Shown here in pieces: positions 51,521 to 60,858 of a stretch of 64,000 bases of DNA. The stretch is from Jeotgalibacillus sp. S-D1. GTDB taxonomy: Bacteria > Bacillota > Bacilli > Bacillales > Jeotgalibacillaceae. Each line of letters begins with the position of its first letter. Position 1 is the stretch's first letter. The position numbers and the translations under genes are program-made. The notes under the pieces were generated by a model. That model was not told the origin of the DNA, searched no databases, and saw only the letters and a list, made by a program, of their open reading frames with translations. The stretch lies in contig NZ_SMZR01000002.1 in NCBI RefSeq assembly GCF_004358665.1, forward strand, positions 620,001 through 684,000, given 5' to 3'.

Positions 51521-51557
51521 AAAAAAAGCCCTCACGAACATCATCTTCGTGAGGGCC
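51521..51557 (-). terminator. Terminator of the VOC gene
   Basis: GCCCTCACGAA pairs with TTCGTGAGGGC, with a run of seven T on the minus strand. Confidence 0.86.
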
Positions 51558-51580
51558 TTTGTATTTATCCAGACAATGGT

Positions 51581-51967
51581 TTATTTACGAGCCACAATCT
51601 CCACTTTTATCCGGTCTGGGTCCTCCCCATACAGAGCGTAGTGATCCGGCCCCCCGGCATAGGGATACCGTTCCTCATACAGGAGACCATATCCTCTTTT
51701 TTTCATTTGCAGCCTTAAATGATCCACCTGTGTTTGGTTTGAAGCATGAAAGGCTATGTGATTTAAACCGATTTGTTTTCGGTGATAACCCGCAGACTTA
51801 AAGTCATCCTCCACCTGAACAAAGACAAGATAGGTCTCTTTGTACTTGAAACTGAATCCTTGCTCCCACTCCTGGTACTTCTCGTATTGAAGTTCCGAAA
51901 GCAGCCAGCTCCAATATTCTTTAGACCGATCTAATTGGGAAACATACAGTTCTATATGGTGCAGCAA
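51581..51967 (-). CDS. VOC-superfamily (glyoxalase-like) protein
   Basis: 128 residues in two beta-alpha-beta-beta-beta halves. LHHIELYVSQLDRSKEYW opens with the metal-ligand His, and GLNHIAFHASN opens the second half. HYALYGEDPDRIKVEIV ends with the conserved Glu. The fold suits a metal-dependent lyase, dioxygenase or resistance protein; the substrate is unknown. The TTG start follows GGGAGAG. It ends at a terminator and lies 27 bases after the MATE gene, so they may form one operon. Confidence 0.83.
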   Translation of the reverse strand: MLHHIELYVSQLDRSKEYWSWLLSELQYEKYQEWEQGFSFKYKETYLVFVQVEDDFKSAGYHRKQIGLNHIAFHASNQTQVDHLRLQMKKRGYGLLYEERYPYAGGPDHYALYGEDPDRIKVEIVARK

Positions 51968-51994
51968 ATGCCTCTCTCCCTTATCCTCTTATTT

Positions 51995-53377
51995 CTATCC
52001 GTTAACCTTTGCCTGCCGCAGTCTGGCCTGGGAGGGTGTTTTTTGAAACAGTTTTTGACGGTCACGCCATACAAAAAACAGCGATAAAAGAAATGCTAAA
52101 ATGTCAGCAATAGGAAAAGCAATCCATACACCCATCACCCCGTAAAATCCAGGCAGAATGAGCACTAACGGAATAAGAAAAATCAGCTGTCTCGCCATGG
52201 ATAAAATAAAGGATATTTTTGCTTTTCCAAGCGCCTGATACAAGCCGCCTGTCACCATTTGAAAACCAATAATCGGTGTGACAAGGAATATCCAGCGAAT
52301 GGCTTCTCCCCCGTCCTCAATGACAGTTGAATCAGTGGAAAAAACGGACATCATTGCTGTTGGGAAAAGCATGGTTGCTCCCCATACGAAAACGGCAATG
52401 CCAGTGGAAATCATGATGCCAAGCTTTAACGTATCACTGACGCGGTGGTAAAGCTTTGCTCCAAAGTTATAGCCAATAATCGGCTGCATACCCTGCACAA
52501 TTCCAAACATCGGCATAATGGCAAACATCATGATACGGTTGATGATCCCGTATATGGCAACCGAGGTTTCCCCTCCGTGAATCACAAGCATCCAATTGAC
52601 AGCAATAAACATAAAGCTTCCTGCCACTTGGCGCACAAAGGTGGCGGAGCCGATGGCGATAATTTCTTTGACCACTTTCGGCTTGGGGAAAAAACCGATC
52701 CATCGAAAGGTTAAAGAGCTCTTTCCAGTCCAAAAATAAAGGAAAATCCACACTGCCCCAACTGCTTGTGAGATAACAGTAGCAATTGCTGCTCCTCCTA
52801 TTCCCATATCAAGTACAAAAATAAAGATCGGATCCAGAACAATATTTAACCCTGCTGAGATGATCATGGTCAGCATGGCGATCTTTGCGTTTCCTTCTGA
52901 ACGAACGATATTGTTGCTCGACATCATAAAGGCCTGAAAAAGGGAGCCGTATAAAATAATCGACATATACTCTCTGGCAAACGGCAGCACATCAGCGGTT
53001 GCCCCAAATGCTGTTAAGATCGGATCGAGAAAAGTCAGTGCCGTTATAACCATGAGAACACTCATTAACCCGACAAGCCACACGACATGGCCAAAAACCT
53101 CATTGGCCTCTTTTAACTTTCCTTGCCCAAGCCGCCTGGAGATAATAGATGAGCCACCGATGCCGATTGCTGCTGCAAAAGCTGTCATAATTAATTGAAG
53201 AGGGAATGAAATAGATAGCGCAGCTACAGCTGTTGTTCCAACCCCTCTTGCGATATAAAAAGTATCTGCAATGTTATATAGGGCCATCACAAACATGCCA
53301 ATAAACGCAGGCACTGAAAAACGCAGCATTAATCTGGGTATTTTTTCAGTGCCAAGCTGTGTACTCTGCTGCTTCAT
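51995..53377 (-). CDS. MATE-family efflux transporter
   Basis: 460 residues, 12 hydrophobic segments. RLMLRFSVPAFIGMFVMALY at the start and the repeat pattern at IGIGGSSIISRRLGQG are typical of the MATE/NorM-DinF fold, which exports drugs or metabolites using Na+ or H+. AAGGAGGG precedes the ATG. The TPP riboswitch starts 170 bases away on the opposite strand, so it is not under riboswitch control. Confidence 0.9.
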   Translation of the reverse strand: MKQQSTQLGTEKIPRLMLRFSVPAFIGMFVMALYNIADTFYIARGVGTTAVAALSISFPLQLIMTAFAAAIGIGGSSIISRRLGQGKLKEANEVFGHVVWLVGLMSVLMVITALTFLDPILTAFGATADVLPFAREYMSIILYGSLFQAFMMSSNNIVRSEGNAKIAMLTMIISAGLNIVLDPIFIFVLDMGIGGAAIATVISQAVGAVWIFLYFWTGKSSLTFRWIGFFPKPKVVKEIIAIGSATFVRQVAGSFMFIAVNWMLVIHGGETSVAIYGIINRIMMFAIMPMFGIVQGMQPIIGYNFGAKLYHRVSDTLKLGIMISTGIAVFVWGATMLFPTAMMSVFSTDSTVIEDGGEAIRWIFLVTPIIGFQMVTGGLYQALGKAKISFILSMARQLIFLIPLVLILPGFYGVMGVWIAFPIADILAFLLSLFFVWRDRQKLFQKTPSQARLRQAKVNG

Positions 53378-53547
53378 TTCGTATTCCCTCCTTTTGAACC
53401 GTTCCGATTTTCCTGCATGTAAAACCGATTATAAAGAGATGGTGCCTGATGGGCAACTACTCTGCCTTTGGAATATCTTTTCTTCTTTACAAGATCGAAA
53501 CGAACCTTTATGATGAACCTGACAAACAAACTGCATACGAAAGTCGA

Positions 53548-53639
53548 TACACTAGGGGTGCTCGAAAGGGCTGTGATGAGAACTGCAATGTTCCGATCCC
53601 TCATTACCCGATCCAGGTAATACTGGCGTGGGGAAGTGT
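53548..53639 (+). ncRNA. TPP riboswitch (THI element)
   Basis: The element shows CACTAGGGGTGCTC (P1/P2 entry), CTGTGATGAGA (the conserved TGAGA), and CTCATTACCCGATCCAGGTA with ACTGGCGTGGGGAAGTG. The terminal GAAGTG closes P1 against CACT. CTGATGAGA is written CTGTGATGAGA here. It lies ahead of ykoFEDC and should switch transcription off when thiamine pyrophosphate binds. Confidence 0.9.
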
Positions 53640-53682
53640 GGTGACTCATCACTCAATATAACCACCTTAACTGATGATGAAG

Positions 53683-53717
53683 AAGCTGCATTTTCCTTTC
53701 CGGGATGCAGCTTTTTG
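53683..53717 (+). terminator. Riboswitch-controlled terminator
   Basis: AAGCTGCAT pairs with ATGCAGCTT, followed by TTTTG, 43 bases past the aptamer and 36 bases ahead of the ykoF ATG. It fits a transcription-termination riboswitch. Confidence 0.82.
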
Positions 53718-53752
53718 TTTTGTCTAAAACAATCATCAGGAGGAATATTAGT

Positions 53753-54388
53753 ATGTCAGACACTCAATCATTCACTACACCAGAAACGGGAATTTCGTGC
53801 GGTACAAGCAGAATTGCGGGCTGCCGCTTCTCTCTTCATCCCATGACTGATCAGTTTGTTTCATTGATTAAAGGTGCCATCGAGGAAGTAGATACATCAA
53901 AAACCTGGCGTTTCACAGATGACGTCAGCACCTGTGTACGGGGACGTGAAGAACATGTGTTTGACGTCGTGAAGGCAATGGTTCTTCACACATCAAAAAC
54001 AGGTGCACATGTCGCTCTAAACGCAACTTTTTCAATCGGCTGTCCGGGAGACACCGAGGGAGATTCTTATATGGCAGAGGACGATGTCCGTTTAAACGAA
54101 CCAGCGATCAAACATTTAAAACAATATGTATCTTCTCAATTCGCTCTTTACCCGATGGGTGATTCAGATTATATGGCGACAATCATGGCTCAGGTCGACA
54201 CTGCCCAAAAGCACGGAACCCTAAAAAAAGGTGTTCATTACGCAAGCGGGCTGCATGGCGATATTCATGATGTGTTTAACACTTTAGAAGAAGCGTTTCA
54301 ACAGGCGCAGCAAAGCAAAAGCTCCCATATCGTCATGACGGTTAATATGAGCATAAACAGTCCATCTCATAAAGAGGAGACGAATTAA
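53753..54388 (+). CDS. ykoF: Thiamine/HMP-binding protein YkoF
   Basis: A 211-residue cytoplasmic protein with two ykoF-type domains. GISCGTSRIAGCRFSLHPMT near the start and the second SSQFALYPMGDSDYMATIM are the paired ligand segments. B. subtilis YkoF binds thiamine and HMP. ATG 53753 follows AGGAGG by nine bases. It is the first gene behind the TPP riboswitch and its stop abuts the ykoE start. Confidence 0.92.
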   Translation: MSDTQSFTTPETGISCGTSRIAGCRFSLHPMTDQFVSLIKGAIEEVDTSKTWRFTDDVSTCVRGREEHVFDVVKAMVLHTSKTGAHVALNATFSIGCPGDTEGDSYMAEDDVRLNEPAIKHLKQYVSSQFALYPMGDSDYMATIMAQVDTAQKHGTLKKGVHYASGLHGDIHDVFNTLEEAFQQAQQSKSSHIVMTVNMSINSPSHKEETN

Positions 54389-54979
54389 ATGACCGCAAAA
54401 TGGAAGCTTTCTGAGATTATTGTGCTGTCTGTATTAGCGGTGGTATTTGCGGTTGTCTATCTCGCATTCTTTCAAGTGGGAAATGTCATGGCCGGTATCA
54501 TGGGACCAATCGGATATGAATGGATTTTTGGAATTTGGTTTATTGTATCGATCATCGCTGCATACATACTCCGCCGTCCCGGTGCTGCTTTTTTATCAGA
54601 AACGATAGCAGGAACGGTGGAAGTGCTCATAGGCAATGCAGTCGGGCCGATGCTGATTGTATCCGCCATGATACAGGGAGCTGGAGCTGAAGCAGTCTTT
54701 GCCGCAACCCGATATAAACGCTGGGGGTTATGGGTATTGATGCTTGCTGGTATGGGGTCTTCAGTTACAAGTTTTATATGGGGCTACTTTATTTCAGGCT
54801 ACGGTGCCCTCGATCCCGGTTATGTGGCGATGATGTTTGCCATCCGCCTGGCAAGCGGTGCACTTTTAGCCGGTCTGCTCGGAAAATGGATTTCTGATGG
54901 TTTGTATCAAACGGGCGTGCTGAACAGCTACGCGATTGCCCGCGATAAAAAGAGGGAATTCCATGCCAAAGCGTCTTAA
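54389..54979 (+). CDS. ykoE: ECF transporter substrate-binding subunit YkoE
   Basis: 196 residues with five or six hydrophobic segments. It is the S component of the thiamine-precursor ECF transporter; FQVGNVMAGIMGPIGYEWIF and AGTVEVLIGNAVGPMLIV fit YkoE. The ATG comes directly after the ykoF stop. Expected to recognise HMP or a related thiamine precursor at the membrane. Confidence 0.92.
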   Translation: MTAKWKLSEIIVLSVLAVVFAVVYLAFFQVGNVMAGIMGPIGYEWIFGIWFIVSIIAAYILRRPGAAFLSETIAGTVEVLIGNAVGPMLIVSAMIQGAGAEAVFAATRYKRWGLWVLMLAGMGSSVTSFIWGYFISGYGALDPGYVAMMFAIRLASGALLAGLLGKWISDGLYQTGVLNSYAIARDKKREFHAKAS

Positions 54980-56636
54980 TTCCCCGGTAATTTCGTTTGA
55001 CAGAGTGTCCTACCGTCATTCAGAAGAACTTGATCCTGTCGTAAATAATGTATCCTTTGCCATACATCAGGGCGACGGTGTCCTGATTGCCGGACCAAGC
55101 GGAGCTGGAAAAAGCACCATTACGATGCTGATGAACGGAATTCTGCCCGCAAACGGAAGTGGTGTAATGGAAGGCTCTATTCACTGGTTTGGCACCCCTG
55201 CTTCCGAGTGGACGAGCGGTGCCGTATCCAAGCACATCGGTATGATGTTTCAAGATCCTGAAAGCCAATTTTGCATGACTACCGTTGAAGAAGAGCTTGC
55301 ATTCGGGCTGGAGAATCTTCATCTCCCCCGGGAAGAAATGAAAAGCAGAATCATTTCTTCCCTGCTTCAGACAGGGTTAGCAGGCTATGAAAAGCGCGTC
55401 ATCCAAAGCTTGTCCGGGGGGCAAAAACAGCGGGTCGCACTTGCCTGCCTTCTTGCAATGAAAACAGACATCTTATTGCTTGATGAACCATTCGCCAATA
55501 TCGATCCATTATCCCGCTTGGAGCTTATTCAGTGTTTAGCCCAATTAAAGCGCACCCTGGATTTAACCATCGTAGTAATTGATCATGATTTGAATGGATG
55601 GGTTGAATGGATGAATCGTGCAATTTTGCTTGACTCAGAGGGCTCCATCCAGGTAAATCAACCATTAAAAGAAGCGCTCACCCAACGCTACGAAGTATTT
55701 GATCAGCTGACGATTGACCTGCCGCTCTTTATTCAACTGCAGCAGGGACAGGCTGGCTTAACCGTTAACGAGCAGGAATGGAGGAAAAGAATAACAGAAG
55801 AGCAAGTGAACAGAATCAGACAAAAGCAGGATTCAGTAAAACATGAAATAAGCTTGTCCCCTCCCGTAATTGAAGTAAATAATCTTAGCTACTCTGTAAA
55901 GGAACATCTTATTTTAAGAGATATTTCCCTTACGATACGTGAAGGTGAAACCGTGGCATTTTGCGGACATAACGGAGCAGGAAAAAGCACTTTGGCTCTG
56001 CTGATTGCCGGTCTGTTTCCAGATTACGAGGGAACGATTTCATTAAAAGGCCGTCCTGTTGAAGAGTATGCCAATCAGGAGATTCGAAGCGAAATTGGTT
56101 ATGTGTTCCAAAATCCTGAGCATCAATTTGTGGAGCATACTGTAGTAGATGATGTGGGGTTTGGTCTGAGGGTGAAAAAACTGGATGCCGATATGATCAA
56201 ACAGCGGGTGCAAGCCACCCTTCAGAAAATTGGTTTGAGCGGATATGAGGACCGTCATCCTCTATCTTTGAGCCAGGGGCAGAAAAGACGGCTGAGTGTC
56301 GCCGGAATGACAATTGATGATCTGAATATCCTTTTGCTTGATGAACCAACCTATGGCCAGGATGCGCATTCGATGAAGAATCTTGTCCGCATGCTGAAAC
56401 AGCGTCAGATGGAAGGAAAAACAACCTTGATCGTCACTCATGATATGGAGCTCGTTCACCGGTTAGCTGATCGAACCATCCTCCTCTCCAATGGAGAAAT
56501 AAAATTTCAGGGAACTGCAGATGCGATGTGGGATTTAGGTGAAGTCTTTCTTAAGCAGCACGGCCTGCTCCTACCCCCATCTGTCAGGCTTCAGCAATGG
56601 ATAGGAGGTTTTCAGCATGTGGCTGCACACCATTAA
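54963..56636 (+). CDS. ykoD: ECF transporter duplicated ATPase YkoD
   Basis: About 557 residues with two ABC domains. Walker A motifs are GPSGAGKST and GHNGAGKST. Signatures are SLSGGQKQRVALACL in the first half and SLSQGQKRRLSVAGM in the second, with a Q replacing G in the second. Walker B sites are ILLLDEPFANID and ILLLDEPTYGQD. It energises HMP/thiamine uptake with YkoE and YkoC. ATG 54963 overlaps ykoE by 17 bases. Confidence 0.93.
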   Translation: MPKRLNSPVISFDRVSYRHSEELDPVVNNVSFAIHQGDGVLIAGPSGAGKSTITMLMNGILPANGSGVMEGSIHWFGTPASEWTSGAVSKHIGMMFQDPESQFCMTTVEEELAFGLENLHLPREEMKSRIISSLLQTGLAGYEKRVIQSLSGGQKQRVALACLLAMKTDILLLDEPFANIDPLSRLELIQCLAQLKRTLDLTIVVIDHDLNGWVEWMNRAILLDSEGSIQVNQPLKEALTQRYEVFDQLTIDLPLFIQLQQGQAGLTVNEQEWRKRITEEQVNRIRQKQDSVKHEISLSPPVIEVNNLSYSVKEHLILRDISLTIREGETVAFCGHNGAGKSTLALLIAGLFPDYEGTISLKGRPVEEYANQEIRSEIGYVFQNPEHQFVEHTVVDDVGFGLRVKKLDADMIKQRVQATLQKIGLSGYEDRHPLSLSQGQKRRLSVAGMTIDDLNILLLDEPTYGQDAHSMKNLVRMLKQRQMEGKTTLIVTHDMELVHRLADRTILLSNGEIKFQGTADAMWDLGEVFLKQHGLLLPPSVRLQQWIGGFQHVAAHH

Positions 56637-57375
56637 TCCCTCTGTAAAACTGCTCACTGTGCTGGCGTCTGTTTTCGTGCTTGCTCTTTTTTTAGATCCC
56701 GTTCTCTATTTAATATTTTGGGTTGGATTGATCCTGATGACGTTTACGTTATCCCAAACCTCCTGGAAGGTATGGAGTTTATTAACCGCCCCGTTTGTCT
56801 TTATGGCGGTCGGTTATGTTTGGACCGCGATGCTGTTTCCCAATGAATCACTCATGGCACAGGAAACGCTGATCTTTGAATGGGGCTGGCTCAGATTGAC
56901 GGAAGAATCCCTTTTGCGAAGCGCAGGTCTCGGGATGAGGGTGATTACTTTTTCAGCTCTTTCACTCCTATTTGTTCTGACAACGAAGCCGACCTATTTT
57001 ATGCTGAGCCTTATGCAGCAGCTGAAACTCCCTACCCGTCTTGCCTACGGAATAATGGCCGGGTATCAGTTTCTTCCATTAATAAAAGAAGAGTTTCAAA
57101 TCATGCAGCGTGCCCAGCAGATTCGCGGTGTCGGCCGTCCGCGCACGATAAAGGAACGCGTTATTCAATGGAAGAGTTTTATCATCCCTTTGCTGGCGAG
57201 TGCAATCCGCAAAGCAGAGCGAACAGCCATCGCAATGGAGTCAAAAGGCTTTACCGGAGAACCAAGAACACACTGGTACCGTAAAATTTCGGTTGGACAG
57301 AGGGATTTTGTTTTTATTGGAATAATAGGTGCATTGTTTTTATTGTCTTATATCGGCTCTTCTTTTTTTAATTGA
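56617..57375 (+). CDS. ykoC: ECF transporter transmembrane subunit YkoC
   Basis: 252 residues with five or six hydrophobic segments. The coupling A-R-G-type motifs appear as QQIRGVGRPRTI and RTAIAMESKGFTGEPRTHW, which contact the ATPase in EcfT proteins. It overlaps ykoD by 20 bases. It completes the four-gene ykoFEDC uptake system. Confidence 0.92.
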   Translation: MWLHTINPSVKLLTVLASVFVLALFLDPVLYLIFWVGLILMTFTLSQTSWKVWSLLTAPFVFMAVGYVWTAMLFPNESLMAQETLIFEWGWLRLTEESLLRSAGLGMRVITFSALSLLFVLTTKPTYFMLSLMQQLKLPTRLAYGIMAGYQFLPLIKEEFQIMQRAQQIRGVGRPRTIKERVIQWKSFIIPLLASAIRKAERTAIAMESKGFTGEPRTHWYRKISVGQRDFVFIGIIGALFLLSYIGSSFFN

Positions 57376-57380
57376 AAAGG

Positions 57381-57418
57381 AAAATGACTCTGTAAAAAAC
57401 AGGGTCATTTTTCTTTTT
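57381..57418 (+). terminator. ykoFEDC terminator
   Basis: AAAATGACTCTGT pairs with ACAGGGTCATTTT, followed by TCTTTTT. Confidence 0.85.
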
Positions 57419-57566
57419 GCATTTAAAATAAGTGGTGATCCTTGGAGAAGAAATAGAAAGAAAACCACCTCCATAAAAATCAACTAAATGAATTATACTA
57501 GGAGGAATCGTCAAAATAACGTATGATGGAATGAGATCTTTTTAAATATCGGAGGAATTGATTAAC

Positions 57567-59117
57567 ATGAGTTTGTTAAATGTAGTAAAGGTCGGGCACA
57601 CATTTGGTGACCGCACGCTTTTTAAGGATGTTTCGTTTCGCCTTTTAGATGGCGAACATATGGGTCTGGTTGGAGCCAACGGGGTTGGGAAATCAACGCT
57701 GATGAGTATTTTAACGGGCGAACTGATCCACGATGAAGGAAAAGTGGAATGGCTTCCGGGTACGCATTATGGCTACCTGGATCAACATACAAGACTGACC
57801 CCTGGAAGAACGATGCGGGATACGCTTCGTGACGCCTACCTTCCTTTATTTAAAAAGGAAGAAGAATTAAATGACATCACGTCAAAAATGGCAGATGCTG
57901 ATGCGGACAAACTGGAGCAGCTGCTTGAGGATATGGCGGAAATTCAAGATGCGCTGGATGCCGGAGATTTTTATACGCTCGACATAAAAATTGAAGAGGT
58001 TGCGCGAGGCCTTGGTCTTGATGCGATTGGACTTGACCGTGACGTTGCAGCACTCAGCGGCGGTCAGCGTACCAAGGTTCTGCTTGCAAAGCTGCTCTTG
58101 GAAAAACCAAAAGTACTACTGCTGGATGAGCCGACTAACTACCTGGACGTTGAACATATCCACTGGCTGTCGATGTATCTGAAGGATTATCCGCATGCCT
58201 TTTTATTAATTTCACATGACACGTCCTTTATGAATGGCGTCGTTGATATTATTTTGCATCTGGAATTCACTAAAATGAATCGTTACACAGCTACTTATGA
58301 AAAATTCCTGGAGCTTGCAGAGTTGAATAAAAACCAGCATATTAATGCTTATGAAAAACAGCAGGAGTTCATTAAAAAGCAGGAAAGCTTTATCGCAAAA
58401 AATAAAGCACGCTACTCCACAACCGGACGCGCCAAAAGCCGTCAGAAGCAGCTGGACCGGATCGAGCGGATTGACCGTCCTGAAACGGCAGCCAAACCGA
58501 CATTCGATTTTAAAGAGTCACGCGGAAGCAGCCGGTATGTTATGGAAGCAGAAAATCTGGAAATCGGCTACGAACAGCCGCTTATGCCTAAGATTAATAT
58601 AACCATTGAGCGCGGCGAAAAAATTGCGGTAGTTGGTGCAAACGGAGTCGGTAAATCCACTTTGCTTAAAACGATCATGGGGAAAATTTCGCCTCTTAAC
58701 GGAAAAGTTATTCACGGCGACTTCCTCTTCCCTTCTTACTTTGAGCAGGAGCTGAAAGCCAAATCGATTACACCGATTGAAGATGTCTGGACTGAGTTCC
58801 CCTCTATGGAACAAAACCAGGTTCGTGCTGCACTAGCCCGCTGCGGGTTGAAAAACGAACACATTACCCGCCAGATGAATCAATTAAGCGGCGGTGAACA
58901 GGCAAAAGTTCGTTTGTGCAAGCTAATGATGCACGAAAGCAACTGGCTGTTATTTGATGAGCCGACCAATCACCTTGATGTTACGGCAAAAGAAGAACTA
59001 CAACGGGCACTGAAAGCCTATAAAGGAACGATTGTTCTTGTGTGCCATGAGCCCGAATTTTATGAAGACTGGGCTACAACCACCTGGAATGTAGAAGAAT
59101 GGGCTAATAATCAATAA
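57567..59117 (+). CDS. ykpA: ABC-F type ATPase (YkpA-like)
   Basis: 516 residues, two fused ABC domains without membrane segments. Walker A: GANGVGKST twice. Signatures LSGGQRTKVLLAKLL and LSGGEQAKVRLCKLM are each followed by LLLDEPTNYLD or LFDEPTNHLD. A charged linker near 250-310 joins the halves. ABC-F proteins act on ribosomes, e.g. translation factors or antibiotic resistance; the YkpA/YbiT subgroup is not assigned to a drug. ATG 57567 follows GGAGG by 11 bases. Confidence 0.9.
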   Translation: MSLLNVVKVGHTFGDRTLFKDVSFRLLDGEHMGLVGANGVGKSTLMSILTGELIHDEGKVEWLPGTHYGYLDQHTRLTPGRTMRDTLRDAYLPLFKKEEELNDITSKMADADADKLEQLLEDMAEIQDALDAGDFYTLDIKIEEVARGLGLDAIGLDRDVAALSGGQRTKVLLAKLLLEKPKVLLLDEPTNYLDVEHIHWLSMYLKDYPHAFLLISHDTSFMNGVVDIILHLEFTKMNRYTATYEKFLELAELNKNQHINAYEKQQEFIKKQESFIAKNKARYSTTGRAKSRQKQLDRIERIDRPETAAKPTFDFKESRGSSRYVMEAENLEIGYEQPLMPKINITIERGEKIAVVGANGVGKSTLLKTIMGKISPLNGKVIHGDFLFPSYFEQELKAKSITPIEDVWTEFPSMEQNQVRAALARCGLKNEHITRQMNQLSGGEQAKVRLCKLMMHESNWLLFDEPTNHLDVTAKEELQRALKAYKGTIVLVCHEPEFYEDWATTTWNVEEWANNQ

Positions 59118-59126
59118 TTTATACAG

Positions 59127-59166
59127 GCTGCCAAATCCATTTAAAATGGATTTGGCAGCTTTTTTA
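59127..59166 (+). terminator. ykpA terminator
   Basis: GCTGCCAAATCCATT pairs with AATGGATTTGGCAGC, followed by TTTTTT. Confidence 0.88.
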
Positions 59167-59263
59167 TTTATCTGAATCAGCCCAAGGTTTTTATTGGATT
59201 GCTTATAACTTCCCGAAATACCGCCATACTATTGAAATGACAAAAAAAGAAAGGTGATCATAC

Positions 59264-60799
59264 ATGAACCAGCAATACCAGCAAAAAGCGTATTGGAGAG
59301 AATCAGCCAAGCTTCCTGACTATACATGCCTTGAGGAAAGCCGGGCAACCGATGTCGTTGTTGTCGGCGGAGGAATAACCGGAATTACAGCCGCATACCT
59401 TCTCTCACAAAAAGGTGTACGGGTTACGTTAGTAGAAGCAGGCGAACTGCTTTCCGGGACGACCGGCCATACTACCGCAAAAATAACTGCCCAGCATGGA
59501 GCCATTTATGATGAACTGATCCAGCATTTTGGCATCGAAGGCGCCAGAAGTTTTTATGACCACAATGACCATGCACTTGAATGGATACGCCAAACAGTCA
59601 GTCAAAAAAAATGGGATTGCAATTTTGAGGAACAGGATGCCTGGATCTACTCCGGCACCGAATCAAGCATGCAGCAGCTTGAAAACGAACAAAAAGCCTA
59701 TCAAAAACTTGATATTCCATTTAGAACAGCTTCCAAGCTTCCTTTTGACATTCCGTGTAAGGGTGCACTGGTTATGCCAAACCAGGCACAATTTCATCCT
59801 GTTAAATACCTGGCTGCTATGGCGGAGGAAATTATCGCGATGGGAGGCCGCATTCATGAACATACAAAAGCAGCTGACTTGCAGGAAGATGAAGATGAAA
59901 TACAAATCATTATGGAAAGCGGTCATGCATTAACCTGTCAGCATGTTATAATCGCAAGCCATTTCCCTTTCTACGACGGACTTGGTCTTTATTTTGCCAA
60001 GATGAAAGCAGAACGTTCCTATCTGTTGGCTGGAAAGTGGAGCGCACCGGACCCTGGAGGAATGTATTTATCCATCGATAACACTGTTCGCTCCATCCGC
60101 TTCTTTTCCTATGATGGGTCACGCGGCATCATTGTTGGAGGAGAACGGCATACGACCGGGCAAGGGGTAACAACGGAACATCATGTTGAAGCACTGCGTG
60201 AATTTGCTCATGCGCAAATCGGACCTGTCGACTTCTCCTATCACTGGTCCGCTCAGGACTACACAACACTTGATAAGCTTCCTTATATTGGTGCCGTTTC
60301 AAACCGTCACCCCCGCGTACTGGTTGCGACCGGCTACAGAAAATGGGGCATGACCCAGGGTACAATGGCCGCTCATCTTCTAAGCGAACGTATTCTTGGA
60401 ATATCTACATCTTCAGCTGATCTATTTGACCCGAGCCGTTTTCATGCTGATCCTGCTTTGAAAAAAGTTATATCTATCAATGCTGATGTAGCTAAACATC
60501 TCGTCAAAGGTAAAATCGAGGAGCCGCCTATAAAGCTTGAGGAGCTCCCTGCAGGTGAAGGCTCGCACGTGAAATGGAACGGCCAGAATATTGGTGCTTA
60601 CCGCGATGATGATGGAATGGTTCATGCTGTTGACCTTACCTGCACTCATCTCGGATGTTCAGTTAACTGGAATAAAGCAGAAAAGTCTTGGGACTGCCCA
60701 TGTCATGGCTCCCGTTTCACGGTTGATGGAGAGGTACTGAATGGTCCGGCAGATAAGCCGCTTCAGGTCATTCATACCGTCAAGGAAATAGCCGAATAA
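59264..60799 (+). CDS. yhfW: FAD-dependent oxidoreductase with C-terminal Rieske domain
   Basis: 511 residues. The N-terminal DAO-type FAD domain has VVVVGGGITGITAAYLLSQK (30-49). The C-terminal 80 residues are a Rieske [2Fe-2S] domain with CTHLGC and CPCHGS, giving the complete Cys-His/Cys-His ligand set. B. subtilis YhfW has the same two-part layout and length. The substrate is unknown; electrons probably pass between FAD and the cluster. AAAGAAAGGTGATCATAC precedes the ATG. Confidence 0.88.
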   Translation: MNQQYQQKAYWRESAKLPDYTCLEESRATDVVVVGGGITGITAAYLLSQKGVRVTLVEAGELLSGTTGHTTAKITAQHGAIYDELIQHFGIEGARSFYDHNDHALEWIRQTVSQKKWDCNFEEQDAWIYSGTESSMQQLENEQKAYQKLDIPFRTASKLPFDIPCKGALVMPNQAQFHPVKYLAAMAEEIIAMGGRIHEHTKAADLQEDEDEIQIIMESGHALTCQHVIIASHFPFYDGLGLYFAKMKAERSYLLAGKWSAPDPGGMYLSIDNTVRSIRFFSYDGSRGIIVGGERHTTGQGVTTEHHVEALREFAHAQIGPVDFSYHWSAQDYTTLDKLPYIGAVSNRHPRVLVATGYRKWGMTQGTMAAHLLSERILGISTSSADLFDPSRFHADPALKKVISINADVAKHLVKGKIEEPPIKLEELPAGEGSHVKWNGQNIGAYRDDDGMVHAVDLTCTHLGCSVNWNKAEKSWDCPCHGSRFTVDGEVLNGPADKPLQVIHTVKEIAE

Positions 60800-60810
60800 C
60801 GCTCACTAAA

Positions 60811-60858
60811 AAATGGATTCCCAATAACAGCATGCAGCTGTACTGGGAATCCATTTTA
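60811..60858. terminator. Bidirectional terminator between the Rieske protein and proC
   Basis: AAATGGATTCCCA pairs with TGGGAATCCATTT around a long loop, with A and T tracts at the sides. Confidence 0.8.

Noticed and set aside
53378-53547. Riboswitch control of the MATE exporter
   Set aside because: The aptamer reads on the plus strand while the MATE gene is on the minus strand and starts away from it.
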